Origin: Acanthaster planci
Taxonomy: Eukaryota; Echinodermata; Asteroidea; Valvatida; Acanthasteridae
Direction: 5' to 3'
DNA length: 57,135 nt
Assembly: GCF_001949145.1 (NCBI RefSeq)
Contig: NW_019091369.1
Coordinates: forward strand, 1,225,588 to 1,282,722
Position numbers and translations under genes: made by a program. The notes under the pieces are model-generated. The model searched no databases. It had not been told where the DNA came from and was given only the letters and a program-made list of their open reading frames with translations. This document shows positions 46,901 to 57,135 of this stretch, in pieces; positions within the stretch are counted from its first letter, which is position 1; each line of letters begins with the position of its first letter.

Positions 46901-49836
46901 CTACTCGAAGTCGACCAACTTCCAGTGCTTTCCATTCGAGCTTTATCCATCCCCCATCGCACTTCGTCTACCACAAGGATAGGCCTATTCAGTAATTAGA
47001 CGAAAGTTGCATCCTCTGGGAGAAAACTGTTTGCAAATTCTGGAGGGAGAGGCATGGTTGAAGACTATCAAAAATTGTTTTGCAATTAACTTAAAAACGT
47101 TTTTGCAAACTAGTTTGCTTCCGTTGTTAACATTCGTAGTCGGTTGTAAATGACTTACCCCTTAAATACGTGAAAAAATGCAGACACTTAAAAAACAGAA
47201 AAGATGACTTTTTGTTCAAATCCTAATTAGTCTAAAATTTACTCTTAGTTATAGTTCAGATTATGAGACTTGACCGATTTAGGCCCATTTTAGGAGTTCT
47301 AGGTAATATCTGCCAATATATTGACCAATGGGTTTCCGGGTTCGGTGACGATATCAGCTGTGCAACTGGACCGATAGGACCTCGCTGTACCGACTACACG
47401 CTTCAGGTAGAGATCCCTTGAGATGTCCTCCGTGCAATTGTAAAGAGATTTTACCTTTCCACTCTGCTGGAGTCTGGTATCAGGTTGCATCACAATGCAT
47501 CAGCACAAAGTCTGCTCCCAAATACGTACCAAATCAACATTGTGATTGCAGGTCCTTATGACATCTGATACGCGCCGAGTGGCGTCTAATGCGTTTTGCC
47601 CGGGAAGCAGCGGGTTTGCTGTTCCCACGCCAGAAGGGAGAACATTTCCCATACTGCAGTTCAGTTCAGTTCAGATTCTCAAGGATTTTTTTCTCTGAAG
47701 ACTACTCTTGGTTTGTATGACAGGACAATATTATCTTGCATGATTATCATGTAACATGAACGCATTTGTCGTAATGCTGCAAAGCAGATAAAAATGATCC
47801 ATTTCGAATGAAGTCTCGCAACTTGTATGCTAACGTAGATCATAATTTCTAGTAATGTTTGAGGACCCAGCGGAGACTTGGAGATCAGTTTAGTTGTGTG
47901 GCAATCAGCCGGGGTGTGGCTGCCTCGCGGGAAAAATACCTTCTTTTTTGTGGCGATATTCGTAAAGCATTTCGAATATTGATGACAAACAAAGTCAACC
48001 TAACGAGTGTCAAAAGAGCATGAAACGTTGTTGTCGATGTGTTCAGTGGCATGATGGATAGTCTGGTGCCCTTTCTGCAATTAACGTAGAAAACACTTTT
48101 TGGTATACGGTATGTAGAAAAAAATGAAATGGGGACAGGATGGATCTAATTGATTCTGCTAGGGCAAGTTAAGACAAAACCACTCCTCAAAACTCAAGTT
48201 GGGGTTTTCAAATTGCCATCCTGAAGCGAACTACCGAAACTTTCTGTTTTAATGTTATTCATTCTAACTGTAGCCTGCACATTTTAAACGGTCTGTGAAA
48301 CAGAAGTGAAACATGGAATGAATCTCTTTATTGGGTCAATAATTAGAACATGTATTGTAAGAATTTACAGAACTTACGACAGTTCAGTTCACAGTGCCGT
48401 TTAGGTGGTAAATTCCTGAATTAGAAGTCATGACATTTCTGTATAAGTACTCTACATTCTTTTTCTCTTCAACAAAACAGAAGTTTGACGATGAAATCCA
48501 GCTACAAAACTTCATATCTCGTCATTGGTAACCTTTTTATTGAACGTGTGTGACACTAAATTATAATTGTTAAAACAAAAATCTATTATTGTGTAAAAAG
48601 GCGAAGAAAACAAAAATCTAATGTCCGCTGTTGTGTCTTAATCCATGTCGTTAGGTGTCTACAGTATTTTTTGATTCCCTAGAAGTGTACGATATCAGAG
48701 CAAACCACACTTAAATTGTCTTCCTACTTCCATGGGGCGTCCTTTTCTTTCTTTGTTAATGTTTTTCTGTGCAGTTAAAAAGGGATTTTAATCATTTTAA
48801 ACAATCTGTATAATCTCGTGCAGTATGTATTTTAATTTTCTAAATGTCTGGGAAGTTTGATAACCGTGGCGTTCAACAACCACAGTAGTCATTCGCATCA
48901 ATCTTAAAATATGTACAGCCAATGACAGAAAAGAAAGCTGAAGGTTTGCGTCCGTGTATCCTGAGAACGACCGAGGGGGGCAGCCCAAACTTTCGATTCG
49001 AAACATCCAGTATTTACGAGAACCAACGTGTTAAAAAGAAAAATTACCACACCTACCGCAGGTCTTCCTGTACTTTTTACTTGCCTTTCGCTGAATCATT
49101 GTGTGGTTTTGTTCCATCGACAAACAAAATCTATCACATTTCTGCTGGACAAGCCTGCACAAATTGAACCAGGGATTTCTCTCATTTACTTTAAGACGAT
49201 TTCACCTGAAATGGCATGTCTGATATGGACATTGCTTTTTCATAGCCGGCCCCTATTCAAACTGCAGCTGCAAGACAAACATGTAATCTCGTGTTACGTT
49301 TTTCCTCTCCATTGTAACTGCTCGTCCAGGTCTTTGAAAAATACCTTTCGCTTACAAAAGTGGTAAGAATAGACTTGGGATGAGCCTATGAATCCTCCCT
49401 GATGAATCGAGGAAGCTGGCTATCCGCTTACCAAGTAAAAACAGTGGAACCGACGTAAGTAGATCCCAGCAACCATCTCTTTGTGAGGCGAAAATTCAAA
49501 GAAGGCCATTTCAATTACTTTCTCCTTTTGTGTGTCACTTTGGCAGTACAAGATGAATTTTGCGTTGCGCGCAGTGTGTAGTGGACTACAGGACCACACG
49601 TTGAGTGCGTTGTCAATTATTCGACAGTTCATCTGAAAAATGTATGTGCCGACAGGGAAATGGATTGGGATCCCACTGCAAAGTGGATTAAATTTAATCT
49701 TGTAAAAGAAATTATAAATTTTAATGATTCAAGGTTTGATGGTAGCTCCTGCGCCAACTTTGTCTTTCAAATAATTTTCAACTAATTCAAATTTATTTCA
49801 CAATCCATCAAGCGCACAAACGCAGTATAACGAACA
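43915..49836. other. Gene C first intron (presumed): no clear feature
   Basis: Mixed composition with no convincing exon. A short CAGTT repeat lies at 47657-47675. A Cys-containing open stretch near 47304-47405 (GNICQYIDQWVSGFGDDISC...) ends at a CAG|GTAGAG donor-like site but lacks a strong acceptor and a match to any family. Confidence 0.4.
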
Positions 49837-49850
49837 CGATTACGAAACTT

Positions 49851-50064
49851 ATATAACGGGTTTTGCCCTTACCCAACGTATATCTTAATAAACACTGTAT
49901 GCTCAGTGCTTGTCCGAGAGCTTTACGAAAAAAGTCACAAGCTTACTCGGGCGGGGCTCGAACCCACGACCTCGTGCTTACTGGTGCAGACGTCTTAACC
50001 ACTCGACCATCAAGCTTGCCAGGGTCGGCTGGCCTGTCCGAGTCAAGTGAAGCTGCGGGTACCG
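49851..50064 (-). mobile_element. tRNA-derived SINE, copy 2 (minus orientation) with intact target duplication
   Basis: Inverse-complement copy of the element at 27264-27476: B box GGTTCGAGCCCC, A box TGGTCGAGTGGTTAAG, tail ending CCCGTTATAT. Exact 14-bp target duplications CGATTACGAAACTT flank it at 49837-49850 and 50065-50078, which fixes both ends and implies a fairly recent insertion through LINE-type retrotransposition. Confidence 0.9.
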
Positions 50065-50078
50065 CGATTACGAAACTT

Positions 50079-53000
50079 CTGAAAAAAAATGAAAAGTAAA
50101 CCGTAGGAGTTGTAAGTAACTTGGACCACCACGTACGCACTCCCTATTCGGTGTATATTTCATCAAGGACGGGCTTGTACCTAATGGATGATTCGCCTTC
50201 TATCCACGTGTTTCAACAAAACGAATCGCAAAAAAATGCAAACTTGTGAATAAATGCCAGATACCTGTCACATGTTAAAAACTGGTTGTGTAGTCATGAG
50301 CAAATCCTTTTTGTAACGAATGGAACTGCAAGCTTTTTCTATGATTTATTTTTCTCTAAGTCTAGATAATACTGTGAGGCTATAAATGAATCAGTTTACG
50401 GCCCGAAACACCCGATGGCATTTTCGCAACCATGCGGTCATTCTACAGACGTTTGCCGTTGAACTTGCCTGTTTTATGCATGACCGAACGAGATTCCCTT
50501 TTGTGTTTTTCTGCGACGGGGCGAACGTCCATGGATCCGGCTGCCCTCCGCGAGTAAATATTATCGTTCTTAATGTATTGAACAATTAGTCTCATCAAAC
50601 AGGTTCCTGCGTGAGTTCGTTATTACACAGTAGGCGTTCAGCGAACTAGCTGCAGAATCCCATTAGATTCAGCATTGCGTGTTTCAGGTCAGTGTGGCGA
50701 AAAGCGAAGGTCAAATTTTATCCTTCAGTGCCCGTGTCTTGTAATCTAGGCTACCTATCGTCAGCTATGGTAATAAAAGTAATATTCATATTCAGGAAGC
50801 AATATATCACATCAAAAAATCGCTAGTTTGAAGAATATTGATTGGTTATCGGAAATCTGTATTTTTTTAAGATACAATGAGAAAATGTGCTCAATATGCA
50901 GACACGTTTTTTGGCAGAAACAATCCGAGGAGACGCCTTTACTGCGCTGGTAATACACTTGTGCGCATGATCCAAAATGGGCGCAGCACTCGTACGGTTA
51001 AGTCCCAACATCGTTTGATACTTGCATGTAGAAGAGGCATACAACGGATGCATAGTACCTGATACCAAGCGTGGTTTCATTGCAGTAACGTCTGCTAACT
51101 ATGGTCGCTGAGTTAGCCTGTGCCTGGAAAACGTTTTACCCAGCAACAGCTTGTTTTGTCGACGTGCAAAACTTTCAGCAGTGAAACGATGTGTTTGATT
51201 AACCGAGATGTTGAAAAAGTCCTTGGCCACTTCGACTTGAAGACAGAGACTTGTGGGTAGCGTGCAAAAAAACACAAATATTCTTTGTTGTACGAAGTGG
51301 CCAACAACATATTTGGAGACCATGTCTTTGCTTATTCAAATGAAGTATGTTACTTCACTTTATGTGCATAACCGCGAACTGTCAGTACCTTTTCCTTAAA
51401 AGGTGAATTTGCTCGGTGCAGTATATACCGGTAGGTATACATGCTGCTCTCTCGTGCTGTCCCCAAACCGCTGACTAATAACGAGCGGTAAAATGTGGCG
51501 CGAATTGTTCTCAAGGTTGATTTACCTGTGAGTTATTACTCTCTCCAACTGCCTGATTGCAAAGACTCCTATGGCAATAGCCTTGCGCAAGTGCAAATTA
51601 TAAAGGCGTTGCAACTAATGATCTTTTATCAGCACTTTATGGAGTAGCTCTAACCATTGGAAGTTTTGTAATGTTAATTTACAGAATGCACAGCAACAAA
51701 TATTCACAGGGACAGAGTTATATGAGTTCCAATGCTGTCGTCAGTTTCCGTCAAAAAAAGTCAATAAGCCGATACTGTCCTTGCATTGAGTAGCACGTAT
51801 GCCACGAAGACATCATGAGGTTTTAATGCTAGAGATAATAAGAAACTCAGAAACATACCTGGCAAACATGCTTCCGCCAATTCTTTAGAGACCAATGTTA
51901 TCCGAAGATCAGTCGATGGTGATTATATTTATTTTCCGGGATTAGCATAAAGCCTACCGCTAGCCTTGAGCATTAATATGAGACGAGGGCCCAAAAATCT
52001 CATAAATTGATAAACGAAACGCACCCAATGTATATCAAGTTAATGCATATTAATTATCCAAAAGACGTTGGAAGGAATTGTACGCGATGTTTAGGGAGCG
52101 TCTCAAAAGAGATCTCGTCGAATGTTTTGTCGCATTCGAACGACCGAGATATTCCATATTTGGTCACTTGGCCAAGGCCATTTCCTCACCACGCGCTGGG
52201 CGATTTACATTATCGACCCCAAGGATTTGACAATTTGTACCGCCTGACTGACCATGATTCTCTCGCCTATAATAGCCGGCATACTGCGGGGACCTACAGG
52301 CCCTAGTGGCCAAAAGTAATAGATATCATTTCTATATACCGTAACTTCGACGCAGGGCCGGATTTAAAAGTGCCGTTCGCCACAGTCTGTTAGGAAATGC
52401 TAGAGCCACTCATTTTATGTGGTTGCTATACTGCATTCATGAGCTAACGAACTAACTATACACTTTAGAGTTTTCCCAAAATCTAATTTCAAGGAGAGAA
52501 GCACACTCTGGTATCTTCGTAGGCCTCCAATTTTCTTTTCAATCTGGCCCTGTTTCCAGCCCTCTTTTTCAGCCAGAGCACCGACAGTTATCTTATGTTG
52601 ATCGCTTTTTGCTACAAAGAAGCAGAGACTTTAGATGACTAATTCTTGACTTCACACACCCGTCGAAGATTGGCATTAACTGTATAGCTCTGTAGGTTTA
52701 CGGTGTGCGTGTGTTTTACTAGCTTGTTTTTCAAATATGTACACTACCTATAGGAATACTGACCGCATAGCTCCACAGGCCTGCAATGGGCCAGTTTTTG
52801 TTATTACCTAATTTTAGTGCATCATTTGTGCTCTATCATTCTAACATCAACACATTTATATGTATGATCAGAATAAAGCTGTAATGAATCAAGCAAGAGC
52901 CGTATTGTTGAGTTTCTGCGGTGAAACATTCAGGGACGTGGCCGGTTAAAACTTTCAATTCGAATTCAACTTTTTATTATGTGTTGGTGAAACTTGGATA

Positions 53001-56000
53001 TGCCCGCCATATTATGGAAATAAATGTAAAATCTTTTAGATTTCCTGTTGTATTGGAATGACAGTGATGGTAATGGCATTGTCCAAGTCAACTTCAAGCC
53101 TACACAAATTCAAACTCTTTTAGAACAACCGTTTGAGGGTTCACGCCGTTTGAGGGGATATAAAATGCAGACTTGAACTGAGGAAGAAAGTGTTGGCGTG
53201 ACTGGTTTTGCAAAGAACTTTAACGCCTCAGAGACATATTGCTACTTGAGCGTTCAATTAAACGTGTCGCATCCATCAAACCATGTTTGCTATGTGTCTG
53301 TTATGCTGACACGTAACCAAAAGCTGTAAGTAGAGTCTTGTCAACGGCAACTTCATCCTCAAAGTCCTGGCGTGCGAAGCCATTTATCTCGATAAGTTTC
53401 TCATAGAAAGTCTGCCAGCACTGCCCACGGATTCCGTTCGATATTTTGGTAAGGGGTAAAATGAAAGGTTAAAAATCATGTATTTCCTGCTCAAACATTC
53501 AAATTGTCTTTGCAATTTGTAACTTTCACCGGTCACTGTTATGGCTTTTCCCCATCTTTAATCATCTAATGATTAATCCATCGTCGCTGTCTGAAGAGTA
53601 CAATCGAAACACCTGTGGTAAGTGTTTCTAGACTGTTGCTTTGACTTTTGGAAAATTTATTCCAAGAGTTAAGATGAGTGCGGGTTTCAGTTACTGGACG
53701 TGGGTGTCTCCCTTTCCTTGATCTGATAACCTCTTAAGTATGTCATTTGGGGAGACGAGTAAAGATGCAGGCAGGAGTGAGGAGGGTTGCATTCCAGGTT
53801 AATGTGATAAGATCTAAGTCGGATCGCTTGACTTTGAGCCAGAGGTGCTCCGGATCTGACAACAAATGAAACTGGTGGTCCGCCCGAGAACAGTTAAACT
53901 CCCTCAACGTAATCCCGGATGCTGCAGTTCCTCAGTGAAAACAGCTGTCGAATCGGCGATCAGATTATAGGGCCAGACTACTTTCGAACTCAACCCAATC
54001 CAAAGGCCCCTTGATGAAGTTCGTATATTGGCTGCTTGACTGAAAGATTCCGTATGGAGTCAATAATCATTATTGCTTCTGGCCTACTTTTCAAAATTCT
54101 ACTTGCAATCGGCATAGTATAATATAAGTACCCGGTGCACTTGTCATTTTCCTGATTTTTTTAGATGTTTTGTTATACAGAGTTCAGTTGTTATATTTAT
54201 TTGATAAGTGTTATTTTTATTTTATAAAGTACATTAATTTTGTATGCGTTATATCATTTCCTGAGCTTTTTCCGTTCATCACAGAAGGCAAATCTAACAT
54301 ATAGCTTAATATGGCGCGTGGATTCTCACTGGCTTCGAATAATATCGTTGTGTTGCTCGCCTTGGAAGCTATTTTTAATGTTCCTCACTCAAATTCAAAC
54401 GAAGCGTTTTTTCCTTCCACGGAGCACCGCCAAATTATTCCGAGAATAAAAACCAAATCGAATAACCCAACCGAGAGCAATGCGTGAATGCAGTACAGAG
54501 GTATCGTTGCCATGGCAATAATAAAACTCAAACTACATCTGCTTCTTTATTAATGAGGCGGTAATAACTCGTGGAAATTGAAAATCAAAGTCCTGTATCA
54601 GCCAACAACAGGATAAGAAAGAGCAGTCGGCAGCTGTTCAGACTATGCTGAGCGCTTGGACCTAATGAACAACAGTACCTACAGTGCTCTCTGATGGTGA
54701 AACCGAACACGACGAGGCCTACCCATCGGCATTTCTTCTTGAATTCTCTAAATTCATGCCCGAATAAATTAAACTATTTGTCTTGATAGATCTCACTCGA
54801 ATAACAATATAAAAGGAAAGAGTTACTGAAGGGTGTATAATTGTCATCAATCAATTAGTCATAATTCATATGCTAATAGGTCAAAATTTCCCTCTAGTTT
54901 TACATTTTCCTATTCGTTTCTAAGGCGATAATAGTGTTTCTGTCATTTCGCACAGGCTAGACAATGAATTCTCTACTAGCGTCACTTTTTTTCTCTTAAG
55001 CAAAATAAAATCAATAAATCACCACAAAAATGAAGGTTGATAACCTTTCCAGTTTGTATAAAAAGAAATCGGGAGACCTTTACTGTGACGCAAGGGCAGG
55101 GCCAAAGGGCTACTTTGCACTAAACGACATTTACTCATTTTTATTGGCAGCAAGTCGATCGGTTGGAATCCGCTAGACATGCCAGAAGGCCGCGCTACCA
55201 CTGACTGCAGAATCCCCAAGCATAACTGCCATTGCATGCAAACCACAAGCTTGTCTAGCGCTAGCCACTTTCTATTCCAGTTTTCTTTTTTGTGTTTTTT
55301 TTTGCGTTTCTGCTGCCTCAAGACAAGTAGAAATTGTACATGTACACGCCCACGCGGAAATGTGGCGGGAGATTCCTTGAAATCAATTTCCCACCACTTT
55401 CTGTCAACAGCCTCAGCTGACTAATTTTGGACAAACTAAACTTTACAATTTCGACTTAATGCTCAAAGCATGCAGAGAAAGTGGACTGGGACATGCAAGC
55501 TGACGGATGAACTCACAATGGCTGCAAAAATGTCAGTTTTTCTTGTCGAATGAAATATGGCCGTTTTGTCTGCGGTGTCATTGTGATCAAAATGTTATGC
55601 TTCCGTGCATTTCTTTTGTACCTTAGTCTGTGGTTACTGTAAAGTCAGCTACAAAGCACCACTTCCTTCAAAACAAACACCCACTTGGTTGAGCTCGCTA
55701 CGGACTCTTCAACAGGAAAAGTACTATATGAAACACACACCAAAACCTTAAACAAACAAAACACAGGAGCAAAACAGAACAAACAAACACTCTTTGGTAA
55801 GCACATTTTCAGTTTACATAAAAATAAGTAGAAACCGTTATCTTTCATTTTCGTCCATATTTCGTCTTTTAATGTCAGCAGCTTCTCCACATCGTGAATG
55901 TTGGTTTTCACATGTACTCTATTATATTTATTACCAATTTGTCAAAATGTATTGATATGGACTTGTTTAGCGGTCATGTGATTTTCAAAAGAAATTGTTC

Positions 56001-57135
56001 CATTAGTTATGAAAAAGTTGCCAATTTTTAGAAAAAATACACGACGATTTATGTTCATCAAAATTCAAAATAAAAACAGTTCTACGCCTGTTGCTGATAA
56101 TAGTTTGTGAGTAATTTTGTCATTGGGGCTCTGCGATGAGCGTGTTGCAACCCCCCCTCCCTCGAGATGTATCCGAGGGAAAACATATTTCCTCCTCCGG
56201 GATTTTGACACCATCTGGGCCTAATTGGTAAGGGCCAAGCCGTGATATGGATTAGGGCGATGGGGCATGGCCGCGGATTTCATCAAAAAAGGATTTAATT
56301 AATCTCATTAATCGGCTTGTCATCCGTTCGTATTTGCGACTTACAAGAATCATAGTACTCCCGACGACTGATTCATGAAGCTGCTCAAGGAAAAAATCAA
56401 AAACGAATGTCGCTTCACTTGGACAACCGACTGTTATAGAGCTTCAAGTGCATGTTCTATAGAAGAGCCAACAGGCAGATAAAAACTGCACATATAGCAA
56501 TCCTTCTATATAAGCGAGTCTTTAAATGGTCGTCGGGAGATGTTCTCGCCTTCATCGGGAAGTAGATTGGGATGATCAGTCGGTTAAACTGCTTGTTGCG
56601 CCTGGAGCGATTCTAGCCATTTTCTACAGCGTACTTCCATTGCTGTCCACCACTAAGGCGGCTAACTTGAAGCGCTGTTTTCACTTGTGCACGAATATGG
56701 ACAGGTTGATAGGAAAAATAATGCAAGACCGCATGCCAGTCTTATATTTAATTTTACAGACGAAATATGGACATGGAATCATGTCTTTAAAGTTGAGCTA
56801 CATTACTTTTAATCGTTTGATGAACAATGATTATCGTCCGTCCCCTAACTGTGGTACCATACACAATCGTAACATATAGGCCGAGTTCGGGCGGCTCGTT
56901 CCCGTATGTTCACGAACAGTTTGATTTGTTGTTGGTGGGTCGGCCGCTCGAACGCCGGGAAGAAACAAACAACATGCAACATGGCGGCGCCCATGTACGT
57001 TATTCGAGAGTGGGTTGCATTTTTTTCTATATAAACAGGAACATCCATTTCTGTGTTTGGGAAAATAATTAATGCTAAAGTTGCAAAACTTCCCATTGTC
57101 TACATGGTCTATGGCTTTGGGAGCCACCTCTCCAC
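50079..57135. other. Gene C first intron (presumed) to window end
   Basis: AT-rich without supported exons. A block at about 56160-56345 is GC-richer and has clustered homeodomain-type sites (listed separately). The 17-mer shared with 9967 lies at 56879-56895. Open stretches near 56526-57127 have no recognisable domain. Confidence 0.4.
56210..56345. promoter_or_regulatory. Candidate regulatory block with homeodomain-type sites
   Basis: Within 100 bp: GGATTAG (Otx/bicoid-type core), GATTTAATTAATC, and TAATCTCATTA at 56300-56310, which fits the P3 palindrome (TAATnnnATTA) bound by paired-class homeodomain dimers. The surrounding block is less AT-biased than the rest of the presumed intron. Such sites arise often by chance in AT-rich DNA, so this is only a candidate. 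Confidence 0.25.

Noticed and set aside
47304-47405. Cys-containing open stretch GNICQYIDQWVSG... with a CAG|GTAGAG donor-like end
   Set aside because: No strong acceptor, no recognisable family, and overlapped by an open frame on the other strand.
1-57135. CRISPR arrays, bacterial operons, viral genomes
   Set aside because: Tandem repeats lack unique spacers, there are no dense ORFs or Shine-Dalgarno sites, and no viral or retroelement polymerase motif was seen in either strand's open frames.

Overview
The window is animal nuclear DNA. It has short exons split by 0.3 to 4.4 kb introns with matching phases, AATAAA poly(A) signals, a tRNA-derived SINE, MITE-like elements and no operons. Composition (AT-rich, many AGGCCTA motifs), a foldback element resembling the sea urchin TU type, and tandem single-pass receptors with tyrosine-rich tails suggest a marine deuterostome invertebrate (echinoderm, hemichordate or lancelet). 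That placement is an inference; no gene here fixes the species.

Region 1 (450-7653) is the 3' part of receptor gene A, plus strand. Five exons join with consistent phases: 450-687 (possible degenerate thrombospondin type-1 piece), 4435-4679 (Thr/Pro/Ser mucin-like stalk), 5231-5414 (transmembrane), 6245-6306 (short linker) and 6652-7622 (long tail). They give 565 residues. The cytoplasmic part carries about 19 tyrosines, including NPxY, YDNP and YxxV/L/I motifs. The signal peptide and the rest of the ectodomain must lie left of the window.

Region 2 (12001-20303) is receptor module B, plus strand. Four exons: 12001-12117 (Asp8 and Thr-rich stalk), 14096-14198 (transmembrane), 14783-14838 (short linker, followed by a GC-AG intron) and 19216-20267 (tail). 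They give 441 residues, with about 18 cytoplasmic tyrosines and five ITIM-type motifs. Phases and layout mirror gene A exactly (1-TM-2-linker-1-tail), so A and B are tandem duplicates. I found no signal peptide or ectodomain exon for B in the 4.3 kb between them. The A stalk exon ends in phase 1 and the B stalk exon starts in phase 1, so B could be an alternative 3' module sharing A's ectodomain.

Region 3 (20304-29640) is intergenic, with a SINE copy, a perfect palindrome and a probable DNA-transposon remnant.

Region 4 (29640-57135) starts with a CpG-rich promoter/5' UTR and a signal-peptide exon (30050-30116, phase 1 donor) of gene C, a secreted or membrane protein. The remaining 27 kb appears to be its first intron: no convincing exon, one 26-bp minisatellite, a second SINE with intact target duplications, MITEs, and a few GC-richer blocks that may be regulatory. 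Whether C is a third member of the A/B family cannot be told from exon 1 alone.

Functionally, A and B look like single-pass cell-surface receptors whose tails would act as phosphotyrosine docking platforms (SH2 and PTB partners). B looks inhibitory-receptor-like.
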